DNA from: Pseudomonas khorasanensis
GTDB lineage: Bacteria > Pseudomonadota > Gammaproteobacteria > Pseudomonadales > Pseudomonadaceae
Reading direction: 5' to 3'
Assembly: GCF_014268505.2 (NCBI RefSeq)
Contig: NZ_JABWQP020000018.1
Location: 1 to 64,000 of the forward strand
Length of the DNA: 64,000 bases
Under the pieces are notes generated by a model. It did not search any database and was not told the DNA's origin. It was given only the letters and a program-made list of their open reading frames with translations. The translations under genes were made by a program, and so were the position numbers. This document shows, piece by piece, positions 18,322-27,131 of this stretch (positions are counted from its first letter, which is position 1; every line of letters begins with the position of its first letter).

Positions 18322-18546
18322 AAGAGGGTTCTACCGTCGCCTTTGCGAATCAAATTGTCCGTTTTTCTGCGAATAATGGCCTCAAACCCTTGATACCCAA
18401 GGGGCGGCGCGATCTGCCAGCCTTTTTAGCACAGTCTCCAGATGCAATCTATCGACGGGTTTTTCCTTGACCCGAAACCCGCCCGGCGCCACTCTGGCGG
18501 CACTTTTTCAATACCGATCCGGTAGCCAAAATTCGAGGAAAACCCA

Positions 18547-19518
18547 ATGAGCGTTCGCGTCGGGATTGTCATGGACCCTATCGCCAGCATCTCCTATAAA
18601 AAGGATAGCTCGCTGGCCATGCTGCTGGCCGCGCAGAAGCGTGGCTGGGAACTGTTCTACATGGAACAGAAAGACCTGTATCAGGCCGAAGGCCAGGCGC
18701 GGGCGCGGATGAAGCCGCTGAAAGTCTTCGCCAACCCGGAAAAATGGTTCGAACTGGACGCCGAGCAAGACAACCTGCTGAGCGATCTGGACGTGATCCT
18801 GATGCGCAAGGATCCGCCCTTCGACATGGAGTTCGTCTACTCCACCTACCTGCTGGAACAGGCCGAAACCGCCGGCGTACTGGTGGTGAACAAACCGCAA
18901 AGCCTGCGTGACTGCAACGAAAAGCTGTTCGCCACGTTGTTCCCGCAGTGCACGCCGCCGACCGTGGTCAGCCGCCGCGCCGACGTGTTGCGCGAATTTG
19001 CGGCGAAACACGGCGACGTGATCCTCAAGCCGCTCGACGGCATGGGCGGCACTTCGATTTTCCGTCATCGTGCCGGTGACCCGAACCTGTCAGTGATCCT
19101 GGAAACCCTCACCGCGCTCGGCGGCCAGCAAATCATGGGCCAGGCCTACCTGCCGGCGATCAAGGACGGCGACAAACGCATCCTGATGATCGACGGCGAG
19201 CCGGTGGATTACTGCCTGGCGCGCATTCCCGCCCAAGGCGAGACCCGTGGCAACCTCGCCGCCGGCGGCCGTGGCGAAGCGCGCCCGCTGACCGACAAGG
19301 ATCGCTGGATCGCCGCACAAGTCGGGCCGACCCTGCGCGAGAAAGGCCTGCTGTTCGTCGGCCTGGACGTGATCGGCGAGCACCTGACCGAAATCAACGT
19401 CACCAGCCCGACCTGCATCCGCGAAATCGACAATGCGTTCGGCACCGATATCGGTGGAATGCTCATGGATGCGATCGAGAAGAAGCTGCAAGCCGCCGGC
19501 AAAAAGCCGCAAGCCTGA
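18547..19518 (+). CDS. gshB: Glutathione synthetase
   Basis: ATP-grasp ligase that joins gamma-glutamylcysteine and glycine in the second step of glutathione synthesis. The 323-residue product begins MSVRVGIVMDPIASISYKKD; the ATP-grasp loop is seen as VILKPLDGMGGTSIF and the metal-binding region as EINVTSPTC. The ATG is preceded by CGAGGAAAAC. Divergent from pilG and followed about 100 bases later by the tonB-like gene, the same order as in PAO1 (PA0407-PA0406). Confidence 0.97.
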   Translation: MSVRVGIVMDPIASISYKKDSSLAMLLAAQKRGWELFYMEQKDLYQAEGQARARMKPLKVFANPEKWFELDAEQDNLLSDLDVILMRKDPPFDMEFVYSTYLLEQAETAGVLVVNKPQSLRDCNEKLFATLFPQCTPPTVVSRRADVLREFAAKHGDVILKPLDGMGGTSIFRHRAGDPNLSVILETLTALGGQQIMGQAYLPAIKDGDKRILMIDGEPVDYCLARIPAQGETRGNLAAGGRGEARPLTDKDRWIAAQVGPTLREKGLLFVGLDVIGEHLTEINVTSPTCIREIDNAFGTDIGGMLMDAIEKKLQAAGKKPQA

Positions 19519-19625
19519 GGCACGTCACATGCAGTCTGTCGCTTGAAGCGTGAAGCCCAAGGCGCGAAACCAACATTGCGTTATCATGCGCAGCCTCTGA
19601 AAAACGCGATGTTGGTTTTCTTGTC

Positions 19626-20525
19626 ATGACCCTCCCGTCCGATCTGCCCGCTGAACTCGCCCATCGTGGCGTGCGCCCGGCCGATCGCCTCGGTTTTACC
19701 CTGTTTCTCGCGGCACTGATTCATTTGGCGCTGTTGCTGGGCGTCGGCTTCACCATGGTCGAACCCCAACAGATCAGCAAAACCTTGGAAATCACCCTGG
19801 CCACCTTCAAGGCCGAGAAGAAGCCTGAGAAGGCAGACTTCCTCGCCCAGGAAAACCAGGAAGGCAGCGGTACGCTGGACAAGAAAGCCCTGCCCAAGAC
19901 CACCGAAATCGCGCCGTTCCAGGACAATCAGGTCAAAAAGGTCACCCCGCCGCCCGCAGCCAAGCCAGAGGTGCAGGAAGCCGCACCGAAGGCAGCGGTG
20001 ACCACCGTCGCGCCGAAACCGAAGAAAGCGCCGACCAAGAAAGAAGAAAGCAAAACCGAAGTCAAACCGACCGTCGACGCGCCGGTGTTCGACAGCTCTC
20101 AGCTGTCCAGCGACATAGCCAGCCTCGAGGCGGAACTGGCCAAGGAACAACAGCTGTACGCCAAACGCCCGCGCATCCACCGCTTGAGCGCCGCCTCGAC
20201 GATGCGCGACAAAGGCGCCTGGTATAAGGACGACTGGCGCAAGAAGGTCGAGCGCATCGGTAACCTCAATTACCCCGAAGAAGCACGACGCAAGCAGATC
20301 TACGGCAATCTGCGCCTGATGGTCTCGATCAACCGCGACGGCTCGCTGTATGAAGTGCTGGTACTGGAGTCCTCCGGCCAGCCACTGCTGGATCAGGCGG
20401 CGCAGCGCATCGTGCGTCTGGCCGCGCCATTTGCGCCGTTTACCGGGGACCTGTCGGATATCGACCGACTGGAAATCATCCGCACCTGGAAATTTGCCCG
20501 GGGCGACAGACTGTCCAGCAATTAA
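19626..20525 (+). CDS. tonB3: TonB3-like energy transducer
   Basis: Cell-envelope energy transducer. The 299-residue product has a cytoplasmic N-terminus, one membrane anchor at about residues 22-44 (LGFTLFLAALIHLALLLGV), a Lys/Pro/Glu-rich periplasmic spacer (about 60-160) and a C-terminal TonB domain (about 215-292) with NLNYPEEARRKQIYGNLRLM. The position between gshB and algH equals PA0406 (tonB3), which in P. aeruginosa is needed for twitching motility and pilus assembly. A general iron-transport TonB role cannot be excluded. No exbBD genes are adjacent. Confidence 0.85.
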   Translation: MTLPSDLPAELAHRGVRPADRLGFTLFLAALIHLALLLGVGFTMVEPQQISKTLEITLATFKAEKKPEKADFLAQENQEGSGTLDKKALPKTTEIAPFQDNQVKKVTPPPAAKPEVQEAAPKAAVTTVAPKPKKAPTKKEESKTEVKPTVDAPVFDSSQLSSDIASLEAELAKEQQLYAKRPRIHRLSAASTMRDKGAWYKDDWRKKVERIGNLNYPEEARRKQIYGNLRLMVSINRDGSLYEVLVLESSGQPLLDQAAQRIVRLAAPFAPFTGDLSDIDRLEIIRTWKFARGDRLSSN

Positions 20526-20535
20526 GGGCAAAATC

Positions 20536-20613
20536 AAAAGATCGCAGCCTTCGGCAGCTCCTACATTGGGCCTGCGTACACCCTGTAGGAGCTGCCGAAG
20601 GCTGCGATCTTTT
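20536..20613. repeat. Inverted repeat, second REP family (GCAGCCTTCGGCAGCTCC)
   Basis: Two inverted 29-base arms at 20536-20564 and 20585-20613 around a 20-base loop. The right arm ends in a short T run, so it may also end tonB3 transcripts. Related copies lie at 35848-35924 (full) and 63018-63046 (half). Confidence 0.85.
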
Positions 20614-20660
20614 AAAGCCTCAGCTTGTCAGTTCGCCCCTACGACGCCACACTAGCGCAC

Positions 20661-21233
20661 ATGAAAAACGTCAGCCCCACCTACCTCAAGCATCACTTCC
20701 TGATTGCCATGCCGCACATGGCCGACCCGAACTTTGCCCACACCTTGACCTACATCGTCGAGCACACGGCCAATGGCGCGATGGGGCTGGTGGTCAACAG
20801 GCCGCAAGAGCTGAGCCTGGCCGACATCCTCGAACAATTGCGCCCGGACATCGAGCCGCCGGCACTCTGCGAGCATGTGCCGATCTTCATCGGCGGGCCG
20901 GTACAGACCGATCGCGGTTTCGTTCTGCACCCGGCAGGCCAGACCTTTCAGGCCACCGCGCAGCTGGACGGCGATCTCGCTCTATCGACGTCGCAGGACG
21001 TGCTCTTCGCCATCGCTGACGGCGTCGGCCCGGCGAAAAGCCTGATCACCCTCGGGTATGCCGGCTGGGAAGCCGGACAACTGGAAGCCGAACTGGCCGA
21101 CAACGCCTGGCTGACCTGCCCCTACAACGCCGACATACTGTTCAACACCAGCAGCGAACTGCGCCTGCAAGCCGCCGCCCGGCACCTGGGCGTCGATCTG
21201 AACCTGCTGACCAGCCAGGCGGGTCACGCCTGA
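20661..21233 (+). CDS. algH: YqgE/AlgH family protein
   Basis: Conserved 190-residue protein beginning MKNVSPTYLKHHFLIAMPHM, with the family segments GAMGLVVNRP, GGPVQTDRGFVLH and GYAGWEAGQLE. The name AlgH comes from reports of an alginate regulator in P. aeruginosa; the biochemical function remains uncertain. The open frame reaches upstream to 20625, but the ATG at 20661 gives the normal N-terminus. The stop overlaps the ruvX start (TGATG), a pairing seen in many gammaproteobacteria. Confidence 0.95.
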   Translation: MKNVSPTYLKHHFLIAMPHMADPNFAHTLTYIVEHTANGAMGLVVNRPQELSLADILEQLRPDIEPPALCEHVPIFIGGPVQTDRGFVLHPAGQTFQATAQLDGDLALSTSQDVLFAIADGVGPAKSLITLGYAGWEAGQLEAELADNAWLTCPYNADILFNTSSELRLQAAARHLGVDLNLLTSQAGHA

Positions 21234-21670
21234 TGGCCCTGCGCCTGATTCTCGGCTTCGACTACGGCACCAAACAGATCGGCGTCGCGGTCGGCCAGGT
21301 GATTACCGGCCAGGCCCGCGAGCTGTGCACCTTGAAAGCGCAGAACGGCGTGCCCAACTGGGATCAGGTCGAAGCGCTGATCAAGGAATGGAAACCCGAC
21401 GCCGTGGTGGTCGGCCTGCCGCTGAACATGGACGGCACGCCAAGCGACATGTGCGTGCGCGCGGAAAAATTCGCCCGCCGTCTTAACGGCCGCTATAACC
21501 TGCCCTTCTATACTCACGATGAACGCCTGACCACCTTTGAAGCCAAAGGCGAGCGGCTGGTGCGCGGCGGGCAGAAGGGCAGTTACCGCGACAACCCGGT
21601 GGACGCCATCGCCGCCGCTCTGCTGTTGCAGGGCTGGCTCGATGAGAACACTGCATTGTTTGAATCCTGA
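21233..21670 (+). CDS. ruvX: Holliday junction resolvase RuvX / pre-16S rRNA nuclease (YqgF)
   Basis: RNase H-like fold nuclease, 145 residues. The first catalytic Asp is in LGFDYGTKQIGVAVG, followed by VVVGLPLNMDGTPSDM and the C-terminal Asp in DNPVDAIAAALLL. In E. coli YqgF takes part in 16S rRNA 5'-end maturation. Start by TGATG overlap with algH. A short GC-rich hairpin with a T-rich tail follows (21672-21692). Confidence 0.95.
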   Translation: MALRLILGFDYGTKQIGVAVGQVITGQARELCTLKAQNGVPNWDQVEALIKEWKPDAVVVGLPLNMDGTPSDMCVRAEKFARRLNGRYNLPFYTHDERLTTFEAKGERLVRGGQKGSYRDNPVDAIAAALLLQGWLDENTALFES

Positions 21671-21671
21671 C

Positions 21672-21692
21672 AAGCGCTTCGGCGCTTTTCTT
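21672..21692 (+). terminator. Hairpin with T-rich tail between ruvX and pyrR
   Basis: AAGCGC-TTCG-GCGCTT stem-loop (21672-21687) followed by TTCTTTT. A weak intrinsic terminator or attenuator just ahead of pyrR. Confidence 0.55.
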
Positions 21693-21751
21693 TTGGTTAT
21701 AAACCGAGCCTCGTCCTGCAGGACACGGCCCGGATTCACGAAGGAGCAACC

Positions 21752-22258
21752 ATGAGCCTGCCCAATCCCGCCGATCTGATCAGCCAGATGGCAACTCGCC
21801 TCAAGGCGCACCTTGCCCAGCGTGAGATCAGCGAACCGCGTTTTATCGGCATCCGCACGGGCGGTATCTGGGTCGCGCAGGCACTGCTCAAGGAACTGGC
21901 CAGCGATGCGCCACTGGGCACGCTGGATGTGTCCTTCTACCGCGACGACTTCAGCCAGAACGGCCTGCACCCGCAAGTGCGCCCGTCCGCCCTGCCCTTC
22001 GAAATCGAAGGCCAGCATCTGGTGCTGATCGATGACGTACTGATGAGCGGTCGCACCATCCGCGCCGCCATGAATGAATTGTTCGATTACGGCCGCCCGG
22101 CCAGCGTCACGCTGGTCTGCCTGCTGGACCTGGACGCCGGCGAACTGCCGATCCGCCCGAACGTGGTTGGCGCCACCCTGACGCTGGGCGCCCATCAGCG
22201 GGTCAAGCTGTCCGGCCCCGAGCCGCTGACGCTTGAACTGCAAGACGTCACCCTTTAA
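21752..22258 (+). CDS. pyrR: PyrR, pyr operon protein / uracil phosphoribosyltransferase
   Basis: Phosphoribosyltransferase-fold protein of 168 residues with the PRPP-binding motif VLIDDVLMSGRT at residues 91-102 and RTGGIWVAQAL near residue 35. A Shine-Dalgarno AAGGAG precedes the ATG. In Bacillus PyrR attenuates pyr transcription through mRNA binding; in pseudomonads its regulatory role is less clear. It is the first gene of a pyrR-pyrB-pyrC' operon, the order known in P. aeruginosa and P. putida. Confidence 0.95.
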   Translation: MSLPNPADLISQMATRLKAHLAQREISEPRFIGIRTGGIWVAQALLKELASDAPLGTLDVSFYRDDFSQNGLHPQVRPSALPFEIEGQHLVLIDDVLMSGRTIRAAMNELFDYGRPASVTLVCLLDLDAGELPIRPNVVGATLTLGAHQRVKLSGPEPLTLELQDVTL

Positions 22259-22285
22259 TCCGCCCTATTGAGAGTCCCCCTCGCG

Positions 22286-23290
22286 ATGACGCCTCTAGAT
22301 ACCAAGCGCCCGCTGCAGCTCAATGATCAGGGCCAGCTGCGCCACTTCCTCTCGCTCGACGGTTTGCGCCGCGAGCTGCTGACGGAAATCCTCGACACTG
22401 CCGACTCGTTCCTGGAAGTCGGTGCCCGGGCGGTGAAGAAAGTCCCGTTGCTGCGCGGCAAGACCGTGTGCAACGTGTTTTTCGAAAACTCCACGCGCAC
22501 CCGCACCACCTTCGAACTGGCGGCCCAGCGCCTGTCGGCGGACGTGATTACCCTGAACGTGTCGACATCGTCGGCGAGCAAGGGCGAAACCCTGCTCGAT
22601 ACCCTGCGTAACCTGGAAGCCATGGCTGCCGACATGTTTGTCGTGCGCCACGGTGATTCCGGCGCCGCGCACTTCATCGCCGAGCATGTCTGCCCGCAAG
22701 TGGCGATCATCAACGGCGGCGACGGCCGCCACGCTCATCCGACGCAGGGCATGCTCGACATGCTCACCATTCGCCGGCACAAGGGCGGTTTCGAAAATCT
22801 CTCGGTGGCGATCGTCGGCGACATCCTGCACTCGCGGGTGGCGCGCTCGAACATGCTCGCTTTGAAAACCCTCGGCTGCCCCGACATCCGCGTGATCGCG
22901 CCGAAAACCCTGCTGCCGATCGGCATCGAGCAATACGGCGTGAAGGTCTACACCGACATGGCCGAAGGCCTGAAGGATGTCGATGTGGTGATCATGCTGC
23001 GCCTGCAGCGTGAGCGCATGACCGGCGGGCTGCTGCCGAGCGAGGGCGAGTTCTACCGCCTGTTCGGCCTGACCACCGCGCGTCTGGCCGGGGCAAAACC
23101 CGATTGCATCGTCATGCACCCGGGGCCGATCAACCGGGGCGTGGAAATCGAGTCGGCGGTGGCTGACGGTCCGCACTCGGTGATCCTCAATCAAGTCACC
23201 TACGGCATCGCGATTCGTATGGCCGTGCTGTCCATGGCCATGAGCGGGCAGACTGCCCAGCGCCAATTCGAGCAGGAGAACGCCCAGTGA
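22286..23290 (+). CDS. pyrB: Aspartate carbamoyltransferase catalytic chain
   Basis: Condenses carbamoyl phosphate and aspartate in pyrimidine synthesis. 334 residues; carbamoyl phosphate motif STRTR at residues 69-73 and HPGPINRG near residue 275. The ATG at 22286 gives the PAO1-like N-terminus; a TTG at 22268 would add six residues. In Pseudomonas the enzyme is a dodecamer with the inactive dihydroorotase encoded next, which overlaps by four bases. Confidence 0.97.
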   Translation: MTPLDTKRPLQLNDQGQLRHFLSLDGLRRELLTEILDTADSFLEVGARAVKKVPLLRGKTVCNVFFENSTRTRTTFELAAQRLSADVITLNVSTSSASKGETLLDTLRNLEAMAADMFVVRHGDSGAAHFIAEHVCPQVAIINGGDGRHAHPTQGMLDMLTIRRHKGGFENLSVAIVGDILHSRVARSNMLALKTLGCPDIRVIAPKTLLPIGIEQYGVKVYTDMAEGLKDVDVVIMLRLQRERMTGGLLPSEGEFYRLFGLTTARLAGAKPDCIVMHPGPINRGVEIESAVADGPHSVILNQVTYGIAIRMAVLSMAMSGQTAQRQFEQENAQ

Positions 23291-24558
23291 AGCTCAGCAT
23301 CCTCGGCGCACGCGTTATCGATCCAAGCAGCGGGTTGGATCAAATCACCGACATCCACGTTGAAGCCTGCAAGATTGTCGCCCTCGGCGCGGCGCCGGCC
23401 GGTTTCACCGCAGTAGAAACCATCGATGCCCAGGGTCTGGTCGCCGCGCCTGGCCTGGTCGACCTCAACGTCGCCCTGCGCGAACCGGGCTACAGCCGCA
23501 AGGGTTCGATCGTCAGCGAAACCCGCGCCGCCGCTGCCGGTGGCGTGACCAGCCTGTGCTGCCCGCCAAAGACCAAACCGGTACTCGACACCTCGGCCGT
23601 GGCCGAACTGATCCTCGACCGGGCCCGCGAGGCCGGCAACGCCAAGGTGTTCCCGATTGGCGCGCTGAGCAAAGGTCTGGACGGCGAACAACTTGCCGAA
23701 CTGGTCGCTCTGCGTGACGCCGGTTGCGTTGCATTCGGCAACGGCCTGGAGAGTTTTCGCAACAGCCGCACGCTGTGCCGGGCCCTGGAATACGCGGCGA
23801 CCTTTGACCTGACAGTGATTTTCAACTCACAGGATCACGACCTGGCCGAGGGCGGGCTGGCCCACGAAGGTGCGGTTGCCAGCTTCCTCGGTCTGCCGGG
23901 GATTCCCGAAACTGCCGAAACCGTGGCGCTGGCCCGCGACCTGCTGCTGGTCGAGCAGACTGGCGTGCGCGCACACTTCAGCCAGTTGACCAGTGCGCGC
24001 GGCGTGGCACTGATTGCCCAAGCGCAGGCCCGTGGCCTGAAAGTCACCGCCGATGTCGCGCTGTATCAGTTGATTCTGACTGACGAAGCGCTGATCGACT
24101 TCAACAGCCTCTATCACGTGCAACCGCCGCTGCGTACCCGCGCCGACCGCGATGGCCTGCGTGAGGCGGTGAAATCCGGCGTGGTCTCGGCGATCTCCAG
24201 CCATCACCAACCCCACGAGCGCGACGCCAAACTGGCGCCGTTCGGCGCGACAGAGCCGGGCATCAGCAGCGTTGAACTGCTGCTGCCACTGGCGATGACG
24301 CTGGTTGAGGACGGATTGCTCGACTTGCCAACGCTGCTGGCACGCCTGAGTGCCGGCCCGGCCGAAGCCTTGCGCTTGCCGGCGGGCAAACTGGCGGTGG
24401 GCGGCCCGGCGGATATCGTGCTGTTCGATCCCAAGGCATCGACAGTGGCCGGTGAACAATGGCTATCGAAGGGTGAGAACTGCCCGTTCCTTGGGCATAC
24501 GTTGCCGGGCGTGGTTCGCTACACGCTGGTGGATGGGCGGATCAGTCACCGGGTGTAA
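23287..24558 (+). CDS. pyrC': Dihydroorotase-like PyrC' (catalytically degenerate ATCase partner)
   Basis: Amidohydrolase-fold protein of 423 residues. True dihydroorotases carry the zinc motif HxH after PGLVD; here it reads PGLVDLNVALREPG, so both histidines (positions 61 and 63) are Asn and Ala. The protein is therefore expected to be inactive and to act as the structural partner of PyrB, as established for the Pseudomonas PyrB-PyrC' dodecamer. It is coupled to pyrB by ATGA overlap. An active pyrC must be elsewhere in the genome. Confidence 0.95.
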   Translation: MKLSILGARVIDPSSGLDQITDIHVEACKIVALGAAPAGFTAVETIDAQGLVAAPGLVDLNVALREPGYSRKGSIVSETRAAAAGGVTSLCCPPKTKPVLDTSAVAELILDRAREAGNAKVFPIGALSKGLDGEQLAELVALRDAGCVAFGNGLESFRNSRTLCRALEYAATFDLTVIFNSQDHDLAEGGLAHEGAVASFLGLPGIPETAETVALARDLLLVEQTGVRAHFSQLTSARGVALIAQAQARGLKVTADVALYQLILTDEALIDFNSLYHVQPPLRTRADRDGLREAVKSGVVSAISSHHQPHERDAKLAPFGATEPGISSVELLLPLAMTLVEDGLLDLPTLLARLSAGPAEALRLPAGKLAVGGPADIVLFDPKASTVAGEQWLSKGENCPFLGHTLPGVVRYTLVDGRISHRV

Positions 24559-24561
24559 ATC

Positions 24562-24591
24562 TGTGGCGAGGGAGCAAGCTCCCTCGCCACA
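24562..24591. terminator. Perfect palindrome between convergent pyrC' and the TM2 gene
   Basis: 14-base arms (TGTGGCGAGGGAGC and complement) around AA, sitting exactly in the 34-base gap between the two stop codons. It probably ends both transcripts, although no long T run follows. The same core recurs at 45251-45357. Confidence 0.6.
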
Positions 24592-24592
24592 T

Positions 24593-25027
24593 TTACTGAA
24601 AGGCGCCGCGATTCTGGGCATTACGCACCGAGACCTGATCATTCAGTGTCCAGAAGTCATACAGCACGCCAAGAAAGAACAACCCGCCCGTCAGCAGATA
24701 CAGCAAGCCGCTGATCCACTTGCCCTGGTACATCCGGTGCACGCCGAACACACCCAGGAAGGTGAGCAGAATCCACGCGACGTTGTACTCGATCGGCCCG
24801 TCCGCGAATCTCAGGTCCGCTTCACGGTCCATCGCCGGGATCAGCAATACGTCGATCAGCCAGCCAATCCCCAGCAAACCGAAAGTGAAAAACCAGATCG
24901 TACCGGTCACGGGCTTGCCGTAATAAAAGCGGTGAGCGCCTGTGAACCCGAAAATCCACAGCAGGTAGCCGATGACTTTGCTGTGGGTGTCTTTTTCCTT
25001 CACGCGGGGTAGCTGATAGCTGTTCAT
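24593..25027 (-). CDS. TM2 domain-containing membrane protein
   Basis: 144-residue protein with two TM2-like units: GYLLWIFGFTGAHRFYYGKPVTG, then a hydrophobic pair ending in GIGWLIDVLLIP, and again AWILLTFLGVFGVHRMYQGKW with FFLGVLYDFWTLND. Function unknown; TM2 proteins are small inner-membrane proteins with conserved Gly-x-His-Arg-Phe-Tyr turns. The ATG at 25027 is preceded by GAGG at good distance; a frame extending to 25228 is shadow sequence. It shares a 248-base divergent promoter region with the NlpC/P60 gene. Confidence 0.85.
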   Translation of the reverse strand: MNSYQLPRVKEKDTHSKVIGYLLWIFGFTGAHRFYYGKPVTGTIWFFTFGLLGIGWLIDVLLIPAMDREADLRFADGPIEYNVAWILLTFLGVFGVHRMYQGKWISGLLYLLTGGLFFLGVLYDFWTLNDQVSVRNAQNRGAFQ

Positions 25028-25275
25028 TAAGACCTCATTGCGCTCGATAGATAAATATTCTTCATTTCTTTGTGACTTTTTTACGAGTGGCCGACGTATG
25101 GCAAATGTTACCGTTGCTAGCGCGAAACCCTTGTAGAACCTGACTTCTGTCGGACAATTGCGTCCTTTTTGCGGTTTTTTGGTTCCGTAGCAGGTCGAAT
25201 GAATCGATGAACGGCCTCGGAGGGACAAAAAAAGCTGTTATAAAGTTGCGCGCTATCACTCAAGAGCCACGCCTA

Positions 25276-25893
25276 ATGCGACCATTTTTCAAGACATGGC
25301 TAACTATTTGCCTATTAATGCCACTGGCCGCCCACGCCACCAATCGTGAGCAACGTCTTCCCAACGTTAACGGCTTCACCCCTAAATCCCATGCTTCGGC
25401 TCCTTCGAGCAAAAGCAGCAAGAACAAAACCACCACGCTGAGCAGCAAGAGCCACAGCAAGCTGGTGCCGCCAATGGCGAGCAAGGAAAGCAGCAATGTG
25501 CTGAGCCGTGCAGTGAATGTACTCGGTACACCTTATCGTTGGGGCGGCAGCAGCCCAAGTAAAGGCTTCGATTGCAGCGGCCTGGTGAAATACGCGTTCA
25601 ATGACGCCACGTTCGACCTGCCACGCACCTCCAATGCCATGGCCAGCGGTCACGGCGAGAAAGTCGAGCGCAAGGATCTCAAGCCGGGCGACCTGATTTT
25701 CTTCAACATCAAAAGCCGCCGGGTCAATCACGTTGCCATCTACCTGGGCAACGACCGCTTCATCCACGCTCCGCGTCGTGGCAAAGCGGTGAGCATTGAT
25801 ACGCTGAACAAGCCGTACTGGCAAAAACATTACGTTGTCGCCAAGCGTGTGTTGCCGAAAGATCAGCAGCAGATGCGCGTCGTCCAGCGCTGA
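25276..25893 (+). CDS. NlpC/P60 family (C40) peptidoglycan endopeptidase
   Basis: Exported cell-wall peptidase of 205 residues. An N-terminal signal peptide (about 1-21, ending LAAHA) is followed by a Ser/Lys-rich linker and an NlpC/P60 domain (about 75-195) with the catalytic triad Cys100 (GFDCSGLV), His152 (VNHVAIYLG) and His164 (RFIHAPRRG). The ATG at 25276 is chosen because it starts directly before the signal peptide; the longer frame from 25207 would bury it. The basic linker suggests binding to the cell wall or envelope. Confidence 0.9.
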   Translation: MRPFFKTWLTICLLMPLAAHATNREQRLPNVNGFTPKSHASAPSSKSSKNKTTTLSSKSHSKLVPPMASKESSNVLSRAVNVLGTPYRWGGSSPSKGFDCSGLVKYAFNDATFDLPRTSNAMASGHGEKVERKDLKPGDLIFFNIKSRRVNHVAIYLGNDRFIHAPRRGKAVSIDTLNKPYWQKHYVVAKRVLPKDQQQMRVVQR

Positions 25894-25930
25894 TCTGATT
25901 GATCCAGGATTAGCTCCAGCAGTACCGGCC

Positions 25931-26016
25931 TCTTCGCGAGCAGGCTCGCTCCCACAGGTGACAGCATTCCAGCTGAAGGAATGCGGTTTAATGTGGGAGC
26001 GAGCCTGCTCGCGAAG
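25931..26016. repeat. REP pair (REPIN)
   Basis: Inverted REP copies at 25931-25957 and 25992-26016, between the convergent NlpC/P60 gene and pilT. Confidence 0.92.
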
Positions 26017-26041
26017 GGGCCGGCAGCCGCACCACAGACCC

Positions 26042-27076
26042 TCAGAAATTATCCGGCGTACGCGCCTTTTCCCGCGCATGTTCTCGGCTGATCAAGCCCT
26101 TGGTCACCAGATCCTTCAGGCACATATCGAGTGTCTGCATTCCCAACGATCCGCCGGTCTGAATCGCCGAATACATCTGCGCCACCTTGTCCTCACGGAT
26201 CAGGTTACGGATCGCCGCGGTGCCCAGCATGATCTCGTGCGCCGCCACCCGCCCGCCGCCGATCTTCTTGATCAGCGTCTGCGACACCACCGCCAGCAAC
26301 GATTCCGACAGCATCGAGCGCACCATTGATTTCTCGTCGCCGGGGAAAACGTCGACCACTCGGTCGATAGTCTTGGCAGCCGAAGTGGTGTGCAGGGTGC
26401 CGAACACCAGATGGCCGGTCTCAGCCGCCGTCAGCGCCAGTCGAATGGTTTCCAGATCACGCATCTCGCCCACCAGAATCACGTCCGGGTCTTCGCGCAG
26501 TGCCGAACGAAGCGCGGTGGCGAAACTGCGGGTATCGCGGTGGACTTCGCGCTGATTGATCAGGCATTTGCGCGATTCGTGAACGAATTCGATCGGGTCT
26601 TCGATGGTCAGGATGTGGTGATGCCGATGGGTGTTCAGGTAATCGATCATCGCCGCCAGCGTGGTCGATTTGCCGGAGCCGGTCGGACCGGTCACCAGCA
26701 CCAGCCCGCGCGGCGCATCGGTGATCTTGCGGAAAACATCGCCCATGGCGAGGTCTTCCATGCTCAGCACCTTGGAGGGAATGGTACGGAACACCGCACC
26801 CGCCCCACGGTTCTGGTTGAACGCATTGACCCGAAACCGCGCGATGCCGGGAACGTCGAAGGAAAAATCGGTTTCCAGATTTTTCTCGAAGTCGACCCGC
26901 TGGGTGTCGTTCATGATGTCGTAGATCAATTCATGCACTTGCTTGTGATCCAGCGCCGGCAGATTGATCCGTCGCACATCGCCATCGACGCGGATCATCG
27001 GCGGCAGACCGGCCGACAGGTGCAGGTCGGAAGCGCCCTGTTTGGCGCTGAAGGCCAGCAGTTCAGTGATATCCAT
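26042..27076 (-). CDS. pilT: Type IV pilus retraction ATPase PilT
   Basis: Hexameric motor that depolymerises the type IV pilus. The 344-residue product has a PAS-like N-terminal domain, Walker A GPTGSGKST at residues 130-138, an Asp box around VHESRKCLINQREV, Walker B DPDVILVGEMRD, the His box HLVFGTLHTTSAAKTIDR, and the C-terminal AIRNLIRE. ATG at 27076; longer frames run into yggS. It is divergent from yggS by 55 bases. The pilU gene that follows pilT in P. aeruginosa is not here; a REP pair and a convergent peptidase gene follow instead. Confidence 0.96.
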   Translation of the reverse strand: MDITELLAFSAKQGASDLHLSAGLPPMIRVDGDVRRINLPALDHKQVHELIYDIMNDTQRVDFEKNLETDFSFDVPGIARFRVNAFNQNRGAGAVFRTIPSKVLSMEDLAMGDVFRKITDAPRGLVLVTGPTGSGKSTTLAAMIDYLNTHRHHHILTIEDPIEFVHESRKCLINQREVHRDTRSFATALRSALREDPDVILVGEMRDLETIRLALTAAETGHLVFGTLHTTSAAKTIDRVVDVFPGDEKSMVRSMLSESLLAVVSQTLIKKIGGGRVAAHEIMLGTAAIRNLIREDKVAQMYSAIQTGGSLGMQTLDMCLKDLVTKGLISREHAREKARTPDNF

Positions 27077-27131
27077 AGCGTCCCTCAATTCCAGTAGAAT
27101 GCCGCGAACCTTCAGCCGCCGGCGCCTCTTG

